Positions 16,514 through 26,042 of a stretch of DNA of 64,000 bases are shown here, piece after piece. The translations under genes and the position numbers were made by a program. Positions within the stretch are counted from its first letter, which is position 1; the number at the start of each line of letters is the position of its first letter. The notes beneath the pieces are model-generated. The model searched no databases, was not told the DNA's origin, and was given only the letters and a program-made list of their open reading frames with translations. The stretch comes from CAWCDJ01 sp963836015 (GTDB lineage Bacteria > Acidobacteriota > Terriglobia > Bryobacterales > Bryobacteraceae), in NCBI GenBank assembly GCA_963836015.1, contig CAWIIF010000004.1:1-64000 (forward strand), in the 5' to 3' direction.

Positions 16514-19500
16514 TTATTTGCCCTGGAACAGCAGCGGCGCGAATTCGTGCAAGTCGCGCCGCCAACTCAGCCATTCGTGAGCAGTGAGCGGCGATTCATA
16601 GTAGACGGCGTTAACGCCCGCTTTCTTCAACTCTTCCACGTTCGCCTTGCCGGCGGCGCCGTTCTCACGGCTGCCATAGCCGACAAACACCAACCTGACC
16701 TTCTTCTTGAACTCGGCCATGTCTTTGATCTCCGATGGCGCGATGCTCCCGCCGCTGAACATGCCGACATAGGCGAACTTGTCCAGGTGGGCGAGAGTGA
16801 TCCCGTGAGTGTACATCCCGCCCATCGAAAGTCCGGCCATGGCGCGATGCGGCTGATCGGAGAGTGTGCGGAAGCTGGCGTCGATGAAGGGGATCATCTC
16901 CTCGATGAGTACATGCTCGAACGGCGTGTTGGTCAACGCCATTCCGGGCCCACGGCGGGGACCGCCGGGGCCGCCACGGCCGGAAGCACCAGCGGGAGCC
17001 GCGCCGCGGCCGCCACCTGTGCCCGGGATATAGCTGTTGCCGATCACCATAATGAAGGGCTTTGCTTTGCCTTCGGCGATCAGGTTATCGAGGATCAATC
17101 CGGCGTGCCCCTGACCGCCCCACCCATGTTCGTCTTCTCCAGCGCCGTGTTGAATGTATAGCACGGGATACCGCTTCGACCCCTTCTCATAACCCGCCGG
17201 GGTGTAGACATAGCATCGCAGGGTGGCGTTGGCGATCCTGGAAAAGAAGTGAACTTCCCGAATCTGGCCGTGAGGCACGTTCTTCATGGCATAGAAGTCC
17301 GCATCGTGCGCAGGAATTTCCACGCCGCTGCCCCAACGGCTCGCGCCGTAGAACATGAGCGTGCCAGGGTCCGGCACGGAAACGCCATCCACCCAAAGCT
17401 GGTAATAATGAAAGCCTTCGTCCTGGGCGTTCGACACGCCGGTCCACCAACCGTCCTCGCCCTTCGTCATGGGATACCGCACAGCGCCGATATCTAGGTT
17501 TACGCTCTGGGCGTCCGGCGCTCTCAGACGGGTGCGAACACGCCGCTGCGAATTGACTTCGGGATACTGTCTGATCTGCCCGTTGACTGCCGCGTTCAGT
17601 GCGGAGGGCTTAAAATCTTCGATCGGGAGAGTCTTGTCTATCTCCACCGGCGGGCGGCCTGCCTGAGCACCCCTTACCGCAGGCGTCACCTGGGCCACGG
17701 CCGCGCCCTGAGGCGGCTGGGCGCCGAAAATGCGCTGGCTGAACAGATACAAGTTGTTGTCCCACTCGGTGGTGTCGTGGGCGTTTCCGTCTACGTGCCA
17801 GATGTGCGGGACACCATTCTTCTTGAGGTAATTGTGAACGGCCTGGCTGATGCGGATGAGGCCGTCCTTGTTGCCGCATCCGAGCCATACCAGCTTCAAC
17901 TGCTTCGGCACGGAAGGATCGGGCACGAGCGCCGAGGGCGGTTGCCTGGTGTCAGGCGCCGAGGAGAACCCACCCACATAGGCAAACGTCTCGGGGTGAA
18001 TCAGGCCGATATTCAAAGTCTGGCCGCCGCCCATCGAGAGGCCGGCAAGGGCGCGATGATCGCGGTCGGTGTACACAGAATAGTGAGAATCGATGTACGG
18101 GATGATGTCTTTCAGCAAGTCGTTCTCGAACGGCGTAAGCCAGGGCTCCATGTTCATCCGGCCACGCCCGCCGGCTGCGCCTGCGCCGCGGCCTCCAGCC
18201 GCAAGATCGGCCAGTGTTCTGCTTGAATTGCCGTCGGGGAAAACCATCACGATCGGCTGAATCCTGCCCTCGGCCAACAGGTTGTCGATGATGACATTCG
18301 CGTGGCACGATGCCGTCCATTCGGTGTCCGTGCCTCCGATGCCGTGCAGCAGATAAAGCACCGGGTACTTCCGGCTGGTCGAATAACCCGGCGGCGTGTA
18401 GACGCGCATCCTTCGGCGCGTACCGAGCGACTTGGAGTCGTACTCGATGGCCGTCAGTTCGCCGTGCGGAATGTCGTCGCGCCTGGCATTGAACCCCGCG
18501 GGCGGATCGGGGAAAGCAGGCTTGTCGTCCGGACCCAACTCGATCGGTCCGCCGTACCCGCCCCGTCCTCTGCCGGCGCCCTGGGCGCCTTGTCCGGCCC
18601 CCCGGCCGGAGGGCGCCTGCGCCCGCGAGCCTTCCTGCATCAGTTCGGCCAACTTGTCCTTTACGGCTGCGCCCCAGATGTCGTAGCCTTTGGCAGCCGG
18701 GTGCAAGTTATCGGGCCGGAATGCGTCTGTGAGGAAGTTGCCATTTTCATCCAGGAAACTCTTGCCGATGTCCATATAGAAAACATGGCGTTGGTCGTCC
18801 AGTTTCGAAATCCGTCTGTTGATCTCCGCGATCTTGCCGCGAACCGAATCTCCGGGCATCCCGCGGGGGAAGATGCCGAGCAGGAGAATCCTGGCACCGG
18901 GAAAATCGTTCCGCATTTCCAGGACGACGGCACCCACGCCCTCCGCAATTTCCGCGGCCGTGGCGGTGCCGGCGTTATCGGTCCCGCCCGTGTTGTTCGT
19001 GCCGATCATCAGCATGATGGCCTTCGGCTGAAAGCCTTGGCCTTCTCCGTTCTTGAGGCCCCACAGGACTCCCTGGGTCGTGTCGCCGGCAATGGCAAAG
19101 TTGGCCGTACGGTAAGCGCCGAAATACTTGTCGAACATCGTCTTGTTGGCTTCGCCCTGTACCCACCAGTCGGTGATCGAGTCTCCTTCCAGGAGCAGGT
19201 CGATATTGCCTTTTTTGGCGATCTCGATGAAACCCTCGTGGCGGGGCCCCATCCGCTGTGGGGTCTGGGTGTAGGTCGCCGCGACATTCAGCCGCGGCGG
19301 TTGAAGCATCAGCAGCGATTCGAATTTCTTCAGCAGGGAGCCGGCCGGGGACTGATCCGAGTCGATCCATTGCTTCACCGCCTCGTTGACCTGCGTCAAC
19401 TCCGCGGCGGTTGGACGTGGGGTCGCCACCTCCGCCGGCACTGGCGCCGAAGGACCGATTACGACGGGCGGGAAACCTCCGCGCCCGGCCCCCCTGCCGG

Positions 19501-19585
19501 GGGCGTTCCCCGACGGGGGAACCTGGGCAAGCGCAAGGCCTGCCGCGGCCAGAAACGCTATGAAGGCGTCACGAAAGCGGGTCAT
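16514..19585 (-). CDS. Secreted three-domain esterase: SGNH/GDSL, CE1, E-set plus second CE1
   Basis: 1023 residues with a signal peptide (about 1-20). Domain 1 (about 115-315) is an SGNH acyl-esterase: GDS with Ser136, block III GTNN (195-198), and Asp292/His295 in DNLHP. Domain 2 (about 372-620) is a CE1/feruloyl-esterase alpha/beta hydrolase: YLLHGIGG, Ser517 in GLSMGG, His603. A CBM48-like beta domain (about 655-760) precedes domain 3 (about 775-1020), a second CE1 unit with Ser920 in GLSMGG and His1003. Gly/Arg-rich inserts sit at 29-37, 325-346, 463-476 and 856-880. All three active sites appear complete, suggesting simultaneous removal of acetyl and feruloyl groups from xylan. It follows the unknown-function gene (20344-19649) and the GH43-ricin gene in one unit. 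Confidence 0.88.
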   Translation of the reverse strand: MTRFRDAFIAFLAAAGLALAQVPPSGNAPGRGAGRGGFPPVVIGPSAPVPAEVATPRPTAAELTQVNEAVKQWIDSDQSPAGSLLKKFESLLMLQPPRLNVAATYTQTPQRMGPRHEGFIEIAKKGNIDLLLEGDSITDWWVQGEANKTMFDKYFGAYRTANFAIAGDTTQGVLWGLKNGEGQGFQPKAIMLMIGTNNTGGTDNAGTATAAEIAEGVGAVVLEMRNDFPGARILLLGIFPRGMPGDSVRGKIAEINRRISKLDDQRHVFYMDIGKSFLDENGNFLTDAFRPDNLHPAAKGYDIWGAAVKDKLAELMQEGSRAQAPSGRGAGQGAQGAGRGRGGYGGPIELGPDDKPAFPDPPAGFNARRDDIPHGELTAIEYDSKSLGTRRRMRVYTPPGYSTSRKYPVLYLLHGIGGTDTEWTASCHANVIIDNLLAEGRIQPIVMVFPDGNSSRTLADLAAGGRGAGAAGGRGRMNMEPWLTPFENDLLKDIIPYIDSHYSVYTDRDHRALAGLSMGGGQTLNIGLIHPETFAYVGGFSSAPDTRQPPSALVPDPSVPKQLKLVWLGCGNKDGLIRISQAVHNYLKKNGVPHIWHVDGNAHDTTEWDNNLYLFSQRIFGAQPPQGAAVAQVTPAVRGAQAGRPPVEIDKTLPIEDFKPSALNAAVNGQIRQYPEVNSQRRVRTRLRAPDAQSVNLDIGAVRYPMTKGEDGWWTGVSNAQDEGFHYYQLWVDGVSVPDPGTLMFYGASRWGSGVEIPAHDADFYAMKNVPHGQIREVHFFSRIANATLRCYVYTPAGYEKGSKRYPVLYIQHGAGEDEHGWGGQGHAGLILDNLIAEGKAKPFIMVIGNSYIPGTGGGRGAAPAGASGRGGPGGPRRGPGMALTNTPFEHVLIEEMIPFIDASFRTLSDQPHRAMAGLSMGGMYTHGITLAHLDKFAYVGMFSGGSIAPSEIKDMAEFKKKVRLVFVGYGSRENGAAGKANVEELKKAGVNAVYYESPLTAHEWLSWRRDLHEFAPLLFQGK

Positions 19586-19648
19586 GCGAATCTCCTTTTC
19601 CGAATCGTCAACATTTTATGGACTGGTCATTCTATTGGTCTGCCGGGA

Positions 19649-20344
19649 TTACCTGGCGGTATCCGTCAAGATTACGGTGAACCCTCTCAGCGGCTTGTCG
19701 TCCGCGTCGAGGAACCGGGCGCAGAAGTCGGTCGCTCCGCCGCCGTTGATAACGGCCGCGCGCAGCAGGTTTGCCCCCTTCTTCAGCGTGATGCGTTTGG
19801 AGACTCCGTCGTCGATTACCGTCTGGCGGTCGTTGAAAAGGCCGGCGACCTCCTGGCCGTTCACCCACCACAGCGAGGCCGCATTGGAACCCACGGCCAG
19901 CCGTACATTGGGCATCTCGCGCGGGCAATCGACGATGGTTACGGCCCAGAACAGCACGTTCGACGTAGGCTTGTTTAGCGCCCACGCGAAGTGGTAGAGG
20001 TTCACGTTGTAAAGAGTGGTGTCCACGGCATGCCAGGCGAGTTCCTTGCTATCGACCGTCACCTTGTCGCCATCTTTCGGAATAACCGTGAACTGGTTAG
20101 GGAAGTATTCCTTCCTGAGGCCGGCTCGGACGGCGTTTTCCGTTAGATCGTTGAACGGAATCGGCTCCAGCAGCAGCCAGCGCTGGATGAAGCCGTCGGC
20201 GTTCGGTGCCTTTTCGGGCGATCTGGGACTCGTCAGAGTGGGCGCCGGCGGGCGAGCCTCCTGGCCGGAAGCGGCTACCGCAAGAAGCGCCGAGCCGGCC
20301 AACGCGGCACCGGCCGACAGGAGGATTTGGCGGAGGGTGATCAT
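19649..20344 (-). CDS. Secreted protein of unknown function, galactose-binding-like fold suspected
   Basis: 231 residues from the ATG at 20344; an upstream frame extension to 20527 overlaps the GH43 3' end and lacks a signal. A signal peptide (about 1-26) is followed by a conserved block (ADGFIQRWLLLEPIP, KEYFPNQFTVIPKDGDKVTV, ELAWHAVDT, LFWAVTIVDCP) and a C-terminal beta-rich part with LWWVNGQEV, DDGVSKRITLKKGANLLRAAV and DFCARFLD, resembling the jelly-roll domains that precede glycosidases and esterases. No catalytic motif seen. A close paralogue is at 37172-37906, and both copies sit next to a GH43-ricin gene, so a role in binding or presenting arabinan/xylan is inferred. Confidence 0.7.
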   Translation of the reverse strand: MITLRQILLSAGAALAGSALLAVAASGQEARPPAPTLTSPRSPEKAPNADGFIQRWLLLEPIPFNDLTENAVRAGLRKEYFPNQFTVIPKDGDKVTVDSKELAWHAVDTTLYNVNLYHFAWALNKPTSNVLFWAVTIVDCPREMPNVRLAVGSNAASLWWVNGQEVAGLFNDRQTVIDDGVSKRITLKKGANLLRAAVINGGGATDFCARFLDADDKPLRGFTVILTDTAR

Positions 20345-20391
20345 GAGAAATCTCTTGTAGGACTCTCGACCTTGTCTGTCGTTTTCGGTGT

Positions 20392-21909
20392 CTAAGGCGT
20401 CTTGAGGATCCATCGCTGTTTCTCGCTCCTGGGGTCGAATCTGGCCAGCGTCGCGAAACTGCTGCCCACGGCCGAGAGAGCCAGGGCTTCTTGGGAGTTG
20501 GGGACCGATTTCGGCATGATGCGCCACGTCCCGTCCGCAAGCTGGTCAAATCGCCACAATTGTTCGGGTCCGCCGGTGAAGGCCGGCAGTACCACCAGTT
20601 CGGCATCTTCGCCCACGGCCAGCGTGCGGTCCGTGCCGGCGATCGTGATCTTAAAATACGGCGACCCAGGATAGCCGCCGGCGTTCGGGACAGCGGTGAT
20701 CGCCCATTTCTGCTGGGCCTGGCACATGTAATTCGACATGCGGACATCGATGTTCCCCGCGGGCCAGTTCGTCGAAACCTCTGCCACGTCCTGCGGCGGA
20801 ATTGGCGTACCCGTGCCGCCGAACATTCCCCGCCCGCCGCCGGGAAGCGCTCCGGGAGCGCCGGGTTGCGCGCCGCGTCCCGCCCCAGGTCCGCCCGACC
20901 GTCCACCAAACCCGCGTCCTCCTCTGCCGGCGCGGCGGCCGCCGACCGGCACCCCCTCCACTGCCAGCTCGAGCGCCGTGCCCGTGCGTACGGATTCGAT
21001 CTCATACGTGCCTGCCTTCAAGTTCTCGCCGGCGACAGGCCAGCCGTCCTTCCACAGCAACGGTCGGATATCGAGCACGCTGGCGCCGCCCCTGTCCAGG
21101 TCGGCTTCCCAGTGCATGGAGAACTTCTGCACACCTTCGCCGAGATCGAGGAGGCCGAAGTGGCCGGCCCCGATCACGCGGCCGCCGGAGCCGATCAAGA
21201 GCTTACCGCCGCCCTGAATCATATCGACGCCCATGTTATCGAGGAAGGGACCGGTGACCTTCCGCGCGCGGCCGACGCGGATGTTGTAGCCGGAGTCGGC
21301 CCCCCGGCAGCAACTGCCGTGCGTCGCCAGCAGGTAATACCAGCCATCGTGATAGATCATGTCGGAGGCTTCGCAGTTGATGGCGATGTCGCGCGGCTTG
21401 TCGTTGGGGTTGAGGCGTTTGCCTGTCTTGGGATCGAGTTCGACCAGCCGGATATAGCCGAAATAGGAGCCATAAACCATCCACAGCCGGCCATCGTTGG
21501 GATCGAGAAAAACGCCCGGGTCGATGGCATTGCAGTCCTCGACGCCGTCGGACGAAACCACCACCCCACCCTCCTCCCACTTGTAGTCGGGCGACTCGGG
21601 GTCGAGCGACCTGGTCCAGATCATGTTGATTTCGGCCTTGGGCTGCGCCCCGACATTCCTGGCGATGTACTGGTAATAGCGGTCGCCGATGTGGATGAGG
21701 TCGGGGGCCATTCCGGCGCGCGAGGCCCTGGTCCCCGCGCGCCACGTCCAGCCGTCGTCGGACACAAGGGCCATGCCGCCGGTCCCGAAGGTGTAGAACT
21801 TCCGGTTGCACAAGACAATCGTCGAGGGGTCATGGATTCCGACCTGGCCGTCCAGCGCAAAGGCAGAAGATACCAGCGCGAGAAGTATCATGCCAAAAGC
21901 AAATTTCAT
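20392..21909 (-). CDS. Secreted GH43 arabinanase-like enzyme with C-terminal ricin-type domain
   Basis: 505 residues, signal peptide about 1-19. The five-bladed propeller (about 22-290) has the GH43 residues Asp27 (IHDPST), Asp130 (AIDPGVF) and Glu180 (NCEASDMIY); the pattern IHDPS...DCNAIDP...Y-G-SYFGYIRL is that of endo-1,5-alpha-L-arabinanases. The last ~200 residues (WPAGNIDVR, QKWAITAVP, EQLWRFDQLADGTWRI) form a ricin B/CBM13-like lectin domain, interrupted by a Gly/Arg/Pro-rich insert at about 322-366. It is the first gene of the minus unit and is preceded 30 bases upstream by a LacI-type operator (21939-21952). Paralogue at 35620-37149. Confidence 0.88.
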   Translation of the reverse strand: MKFAFGMILLALVSSAFALDGQVGIHDPSTIVLCNRKFYTFGTGGMALVSDDGWTWRAGTRASRAGMAPDLIHIGDRYYQYIARNVGAQPKAEINMIWTRSLDPESPDYKWEEGGVVVSSDGVEDCNAIDPGVFLDPNDGRLWMVYGSYFGYIRLVELDPKTGKRLNPNDKPRDIAINCEASDMIYHDGWYYLLATHGSCCRGADSGYNIRVGRARKVTGPFLDNMGVDMIQGGGKLLIGSGGRVIGAGHFGLLDLGEGVQKFSMHWEADLDRGGASVLDIRPLLWKDGWPVAGENLKAGTYEIESVRTGTALELAVEGVPVGGRRAGRGGRGFGGRSGGPGAGRGAQPGAPGALPGGGRGMFGGTGTPIPPQDVAEVSTNWPAGNIDVRMSNYMCQAQQKWAITAVPNAGGYPGSPYFKITIAGTDRTLAVGEDAELVVLPAFTGGPEQLWRFDQLADGTWRIMPKSVPNSQEALALSAVGSSFATLARFDPRSEKQRWILKTP

Positions 21910-21938
21910 ACGCTTATACTCACTTGCCGAACTTTAGG

Positions 21939-21952
21939 TGTAATCGCTTGCA
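21939..21952. promoter_or_regulatory. LacI-family operator, matches TGNAANCGNTTNCA
   Basis: TGTAATCGCTTGCA fits the LacI-family consensus at every fixed position and lies 30 bases upstream of the GH43 start codon at 21909. Together with the site at 22034-22047 it occupies the divergent promoter region between GH43 and GH10, so one regulator could control both. Confidence 0.65.
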
Positions 21953-22033
21953 GGCGACAGTAGGAAACTATACCGCGCGGCGACGGTGAATTCAAAGGCA
22001 AATGTCCTCCAGATTGTAATTTGCACAGGATCG

Positions 22034-22047
22034 AGCAAGCGATTACA
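22034..22047. promoter_or_regulatory. LacI-family operator in front of GH10 xylanase
   Basis: AGCAAGCGATTACA matches TGNAANCGNTTNCA with one mismatch and shares 13 bases in inverted orientation with the site at 21939. It lies 30 bases before the GH10 ATG at 22077, mirroring the spacing on the other side. Confidence 0.6.
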
Positions 22048-22076
22048 ATGCAGGCTCCATGATTGGGAGTGACATC

Positions 22077-23939
22077 ATGAATCGAGCTCGAATCACCCTA
22101 CTGACCGCCGGATTCGCTGCCATCTGCTGCGCGGCATACGCCGCCGATATGGGAGGCACCGCCCTTCTTCCGGCGGACTCCGCGTTCGCATTCAAATTGA
22201 GCAGCGCCGCCGGCGAGTTCGCGAAGATGTCGACGGTGGCGGTAAAAGGCCAGCCGTTCTCGAGCGCCCTCCGGATCGAAGTGAGCGCCAAGCCGCGCCG
22301 GCCTGCCGACGTGCAGATCTCCGCTCCCGCAGGAGCCGCGACGGCCGGCGGCGACGTCCTGATGGTTTCGTTCTGGATGCGGTCCACCACGCCGGGAGAG
22401 GCCGCGCTTGACGCAGGATTCCGCCCCATGCCAGGTGCTGGAGGCGCGCCCGGAGCGGCAGGAAGAGCAGGCGTCCCAAGCGCCACGGGAGCGCCGGGAC
22501 GAGCAGGAAGAGGAATGTTCGTCGGCCAGCCGGCGCTGAATGCGTCCGCCGTGGCCGGCAAGTCATGGAAGAAGGTGCAATTCCCCTTCGCGCTGGCGCG
22601 GGCGTACGACAAAGGAGAGGCCGAGGTTTTCTTCACTCTCGGAATACGAGAGCAGATCGTGGAGATCGGCGGCATCGGACTCGTCAATTACGGCACGAGC
22701 AAGAAGGTCGCCGACCTGCCGTTCACGAAGCTCGGATATGCGGGCAACCAGCCCAACGCCGCCTGGCGCAAAGCCGCCGAAGCTCGGATCGAGAAGATCC
22801 GCAAAGGCAATCTCACGATCGTTGTAAAGGACAAGTCCGGCAAGCCGGTTCGCGGGGCGCAGGTTGCGGTCCGGATGCGCAAACACGCGTTCCTCTTCGG
22901 CACGGCGGTGAACGCGACCGCGCTTTCCAGCCAGCGCCTGAGCGCCGAGAACCTGGCGAGATACAAGCAGGAGATCGTTCGTCTATTCAATTTCGCGGTG
23001 ATGGAAAACGAAATGAAATGGCCCCAGTGGTCCCGCGTAGAGTCCCGCGCGGCTACCATGGCGGCAGTGGACTGGCTGCGAGACAGCGGGCTTAAGGTAC
23101 GCGGCCACAACCTGGTGTGGCCCTCCTGGAACAACACGAATGTGAAAGCCGCGCAGGACGCCAAGGGTGACCCCGCCGCGCTGGCCAAGGTCATTACCGA
23201 CCACATCGCCGAGGCCACGACTGCATTCCGCGGACGCCTGGTGGACTGGGACGTGATCAACGAGACATTCACCAATCACGATTTCATGGACATCCTCGGC
23301 CGGCACGCCATGGTGGACTGGTTCAAAGCGGCGCGCGCAGGCGATCCGGCTGCGAAGCTGTACATCAATGACTTCAACATCCTGGAGGGTGAGGACAAGG
23401 CGCACCAGGACGACTACGCTGCGACCATTCAGTACCTGATCGAGCAGGGAGCGCCGGTGGACGGAATCGGCCTGCAATGCCATTTCCCCGCGCGGGTCAC
23501 GCCTATCGACGAGCTGATGAAACGCTTCGATCGTTTCGCGGCATTCGGCAAGGAGTTGGAGATCACCGAATTCGACATCGACACTTCCGACGAAGCCACG
23601 CAAAGCGACTACACCCGCGACTTCATGACCGCCGCTTTCAGCCAGCCTTCCGTGAAGGCGTTCCTGATGTGGGGCTTCTGGGAAGGCGCTCATTGGAGAC
23701 CGAGGGGCGCCATGTTGCGGCGCGACTGGTCGCTCAAGCCGAACGGTGAGGCGTACCAGGAACTCGTGTTCAAGCGATGGTGGACGAATGCGGATGGGAA
23801 GACCGCGGCATCCGGGACGTTCACGACTCGCGGTTTCCTCGGTAATTACGAGATCGAAGTCAGAAGCGGCGGCAAGTCCAAGACAATACCCGCCAGCCTC
23901 CCCAAGGAAGGCGTAACGGTCGAGTGCGTGCTGGAATAG
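22077..23939 (+). CDS. Secreted GH10 endo-1,4-beta-xylanase
   Basis: 620 residues from the ATG at 22077 (GGGAGT eight bases upstream); an in-frame ATG at 22059 is the alternative. Signal peptide about 1-22. Residues about 25-205 form a CBM4/9-like beta-sandwich carrying a Gly/Pro/Ala-rich insert (118-147). The GH10 barrel spans about 245-580: RGHNLVWPSW, acid/base Glu396 in WDVINE, IND-FN, nucleophile Glu498 in ITEFD, and the late WGFWEGAHWRPRGAM motif. It should cleave the xylan backbone outside the cell. Transcribed divergently from the GH43-ricin gene with a LacI-type operator upstream. Family assignment is firm. Confidence 0.95.
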   Translation: MNRARITLLTAGFAAICCAAYAADMGGTALLPADSAFAFKLSSAAGEFAKMSTVAVKGQPFSSALRIEVSAKPRRPADVQISAPAGAATAGGDVLMVSFWMRSTTPGEAALDAGFRPMPGAGGAPGAAGRAGVPSATGAPGRAGRGMFVGQPALNASAVAGKSWKKVQFPFALARAYDKGEAEVFFTLGIREQIVEIGGIGLVNYGTSKKVADLPFTKLGYAGNQPNAAWRKAAEARIEKIRKGNLTIVVKDKSGKPVRGAQVAVRMRKHAFLFGTAVNATALSSQRLSAENLARYKQEIVRLFNFAVMENEMKWPQWSRVESRAATMAAVDWLRDSGLKVRGHNLVWPSWNNTNVKAAQDAKGDPAALAKVITDHIAEATTAFRGRLVDWDVINETFTNHDFMDILGRHAMVDWFKAARAGDPAAKLYINDFNILEGEDKAHQDDYAATIQYLIEQGAPVDGIGLQCHFPARVTPIDELMKRFDRFAAFGKELEITEFDIDTSDEATQSDYTRDFMTAAFSQPSVKAFLMWGFWEGAHWRPRGAMLRRDWSLKPNGEAYQELVFKRWWTNADGKTAASGTFTTRGFLGNYEIEVRSGGKSKTIPASLPKEGVTVECVLE

Positions 23940-23944
23940 CACTC

Positions 23945-24431
23945 GCCTGGGCGTGTCGAGCGACTCGCTGGCCGTGCTGTGGTCGGGCGCGTGATCATCG
24001 GGGGCACTACTATGAAACGATGGGTGGCGGTGGACGACTTCCGGCGCCAGATCCTCCGGCTTTGCCGCCACAGAAGCGGAATCGAGCTCGATCAATTCCA
24101 ATCCGGCCTCAATCTGGATCTTTTTGTCGTCCAGGTTGGAGAATGCACGCTCCAGATTTTCCTGTGCCTCCTTGGGATGCCCGGTCCGCTTCTCCGCGAT
24201 TCCCAGCAGCGCCTGGATTTTCTACAGCTCGGGGTGAGACCGCAAAGCGGCGCGCATATTCGGGATTGTTTCGGCGTAGCTGCCTCGAAAGAAGAGAAGC
24301 ACGCCGAGGTTTGCCTGCGCATTGACGTTTTTCGAATCGAGGGAGATGATTTCGCGCAGCACCGGAATGGCGAGCTGTGGCTTCTGCTGCTGCAGACATT
24401 GCTGCGCCTGCCGTTCGAGCGCGGCTGCCAC
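23945..24431 (-). pseudogene. Tetratricopeptide repeat protein remnant with in-frame stop
   Basis: A GTG at 24431, 14 bases after the carboxylesterase stop and behind GAAAGG, opens a TPR-like frame (PQLAIPVLREIISLD, VNAQANLGVLLFFRGSYAETI). After 69 codons it meets TAG at 24222-24224, yet the same frame continues as TPR-like protein (KIQALLGIAEKRTGHPKEA, ENLERAFSNLDDKKIQIEA), so a nonsense change, probably of a Trp codon (TGG to TAG), is likely. The continuation ends without a natural stop near the GH10 3' end. It was probably co-transcribed with the carboxylesterase. A 69-residue intact TPR protein is a less likely alternative. Confidence 0.6.
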
Positions 24432-24444
24432 CTGATGCCTTTCG

Positions 24445-26004
24445 CTACTTCACGGCCGCTTCGCCCTCCGGCGTCCGCCGCCAGGCGAAATAGGCATCCA
24501 GCGCCTTCAGCCCTTCTCCACCGGGAACCGGCCCGGTGTGGGGACTCTGCCCGAAGTACATTACTTCCGGGTGTGAGTCGCTGAATGCCGGCCATGGGGG
24601 CATACCCTCGCCATTGGGATCGCCGTGCTTCGCGAAATTCGTCCAATAGGTGGCCATCGCTTCCGAGATCGCCAGGTCCGCCTTCGTGATCTGGGGATTC
24701 GATGGGTTGAGATGTTGGAACACGTAGCGCACGTCGGCGCCATGCGGAGCGCCATATCCGGCGCGCGGTGAATCGGCCGGATAATCGGGGTGCTGGTCGA
24801 AGTAGTAATAGAAGACTTTCGATTTCCCGGTCTTCGCCTGAAGCCGCGCCCAGATCCAGGTGTGCCAGCCGAACGCGGCATCGCGAGTGAGATCGCGCGC
24901 GGTTTTCGGCACGGCGGCGGCATCGGTTGGATAGGCCTTCATAAGACGCTCGGCAAACGGACCGTAGCGCGCCTTTACGGCCGTGATGTAGTCCTCCGCC
25001 GTTTTCGGCGGATTGAAACTTGCGCCTTCGTCGGAGTTGTAGCCGACCAGGATCGGGGTGTCATTGTAACGCTTCGCTTCGTACAGCTTGTACTGATCGT
25101 CGGGGATCACGCGGCCATCGATAATAGGCCACGCCAGCCCTCGGACGGCCGGCAGTCGATCGGCGGGCACTTTGCGCAACTCCGCGATGGTGGAGGCGCC
25201 GGCGTTCCTTGCGTAAGCTTCTCCGGAGCGCTCGGCCTCGGCGAGGCGTTTCAGATTCTCGCCGGGGAACGTGGTTGGGCGCGGGGGACCGAACGATCCG
25301 CCGCTCTGCGAAATCGCGCCCTGGAACAGCCCTTTCGCCAAAGGCGACGCGCACAGCATGCTGACGGCAATGCCGCCCGCCGATTCTCCGAAGATGGTCA
25401 CCTTTCGCGGGTCGCCGCCGAATGCGGCAATGTTCTTCTGCACCCATTGAAGGCCCGCAATCATGTCGAGCAGGCCATAATTGCCCGAAACATGATGCGG
25501 ATCCTCGGCACTCAAGTCCGGATGCGCAAAGAAGCCGAGCAGCCCGACGCGGTAGGCGATGCTGACGAACACCACGCCCTTGTTCGCCAGCTTCTCCCCG
25601 CTGTAATTCGGGTCCGACGTCGCGCCGGCGTTGAATCCGCCGCCGTAGATCCAAACCAGCACGGGGATGCGGTCACGCGAAGATTTGGCCGGCGTCCACA
25701 CATTGAGATACAGGCAGTCCTCACTCATGCCGGGCCCCTGATTGGCGGCTCCAGGGGGACGGCCCTGCACGCACGATGGGCCAAACTTCGCGGCTTGCCG
25801 CGCTCCCTCCCATTTCGCCGCGGGCTGGGTCGGGCGCCAACGGAGGTCGCCCACCGGTGGCGCGGCAAATGGAATCCCGCGATAGATCGTCAAGCCGTCT
25901 TCGACAGTCCCCTGGAGCAAGCCGGCTTCGACTTTCACCGGGGCTGGCGGCTGCGCCATCGCCAGCCCACCCGCCAAAATCGTAATCAGAAGAGCCGTCC
26001 TCAT
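24445..26004 (-). CDS. Secreted type-B carboxylesterase
   Basis: Alpha/beta hydrolase of 519 residues with a signal peptide (about 1-17). The oxyanion motif YGGGF (120-124) and nucleophile Ser208 in GESAGG are present; the acid is probably the Glu in NSDEGASF and the base the His in YGAPHGADV. The SEDCLYLNVWTP block confirms the family. In this polysaccharide locus it may remove acyl or aryl esters (acetyl, feruloyl, methyl glucuronate) from hemicellulose, but the family is broad. Convergent with GH10 across the TPR remnant. The gene at 33651 is a second, more divergent member. Confidence 0.9.
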   Translation of the reverse strand: MRTALLITILAGGLAMAQPPAPVKVEAGLLQGTVEDGLTIYRGIPFAAPPVGDLRWRPTQPAAKWEGARQAAKFGPSCVQGRPPGAANQGPGMSEDCLYLNVWTPAKSSRDRIPVLVWIYGGGFNAGATSDPNYSGEKLANKGVVFVSIAYRVGLLGFFAHPDLSAEDPHHVSGNYGLLDMIAGLQWVQKNIAAFGGDPRKVTIFGESAGGIAVSMLCASPLAKGLFQGAISQSGGSFGPPRPTTFPGENLKRLAEAERSGEAYARNAGASTIAELRKVPADRLPAVRGLAWPIIDGRVIPDDQYKLYEAKRYNDTPILVGYNSDEGASFNPPKTAEDYITAVKARYGPFAERLMKAYPTDAAAVPKTARDLTRDAAFGWHTWIWARLQAKTGKSKVFYYYFDQHPDYPADSPRAGYGAPHGADVRYVFQHLNPSNPQITKADLAISEAMATYWTNFAKHGDPNGEGMPPWPAFSDSHPEVMYFGQSPHTGPVPGGEGLKALDAYFAWRRTPEGEAAVK

Positions 26005-26042
26005 TCAAGTCGCCTCCCTGCTCTCGATACCGAACTCTGAGT

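Noticed and set aside
18302..19978. A 558-codon open frame on the plus strand
   Set aside because: Antisense to the three-domain esterase; the esterase reading has three intact active sites.
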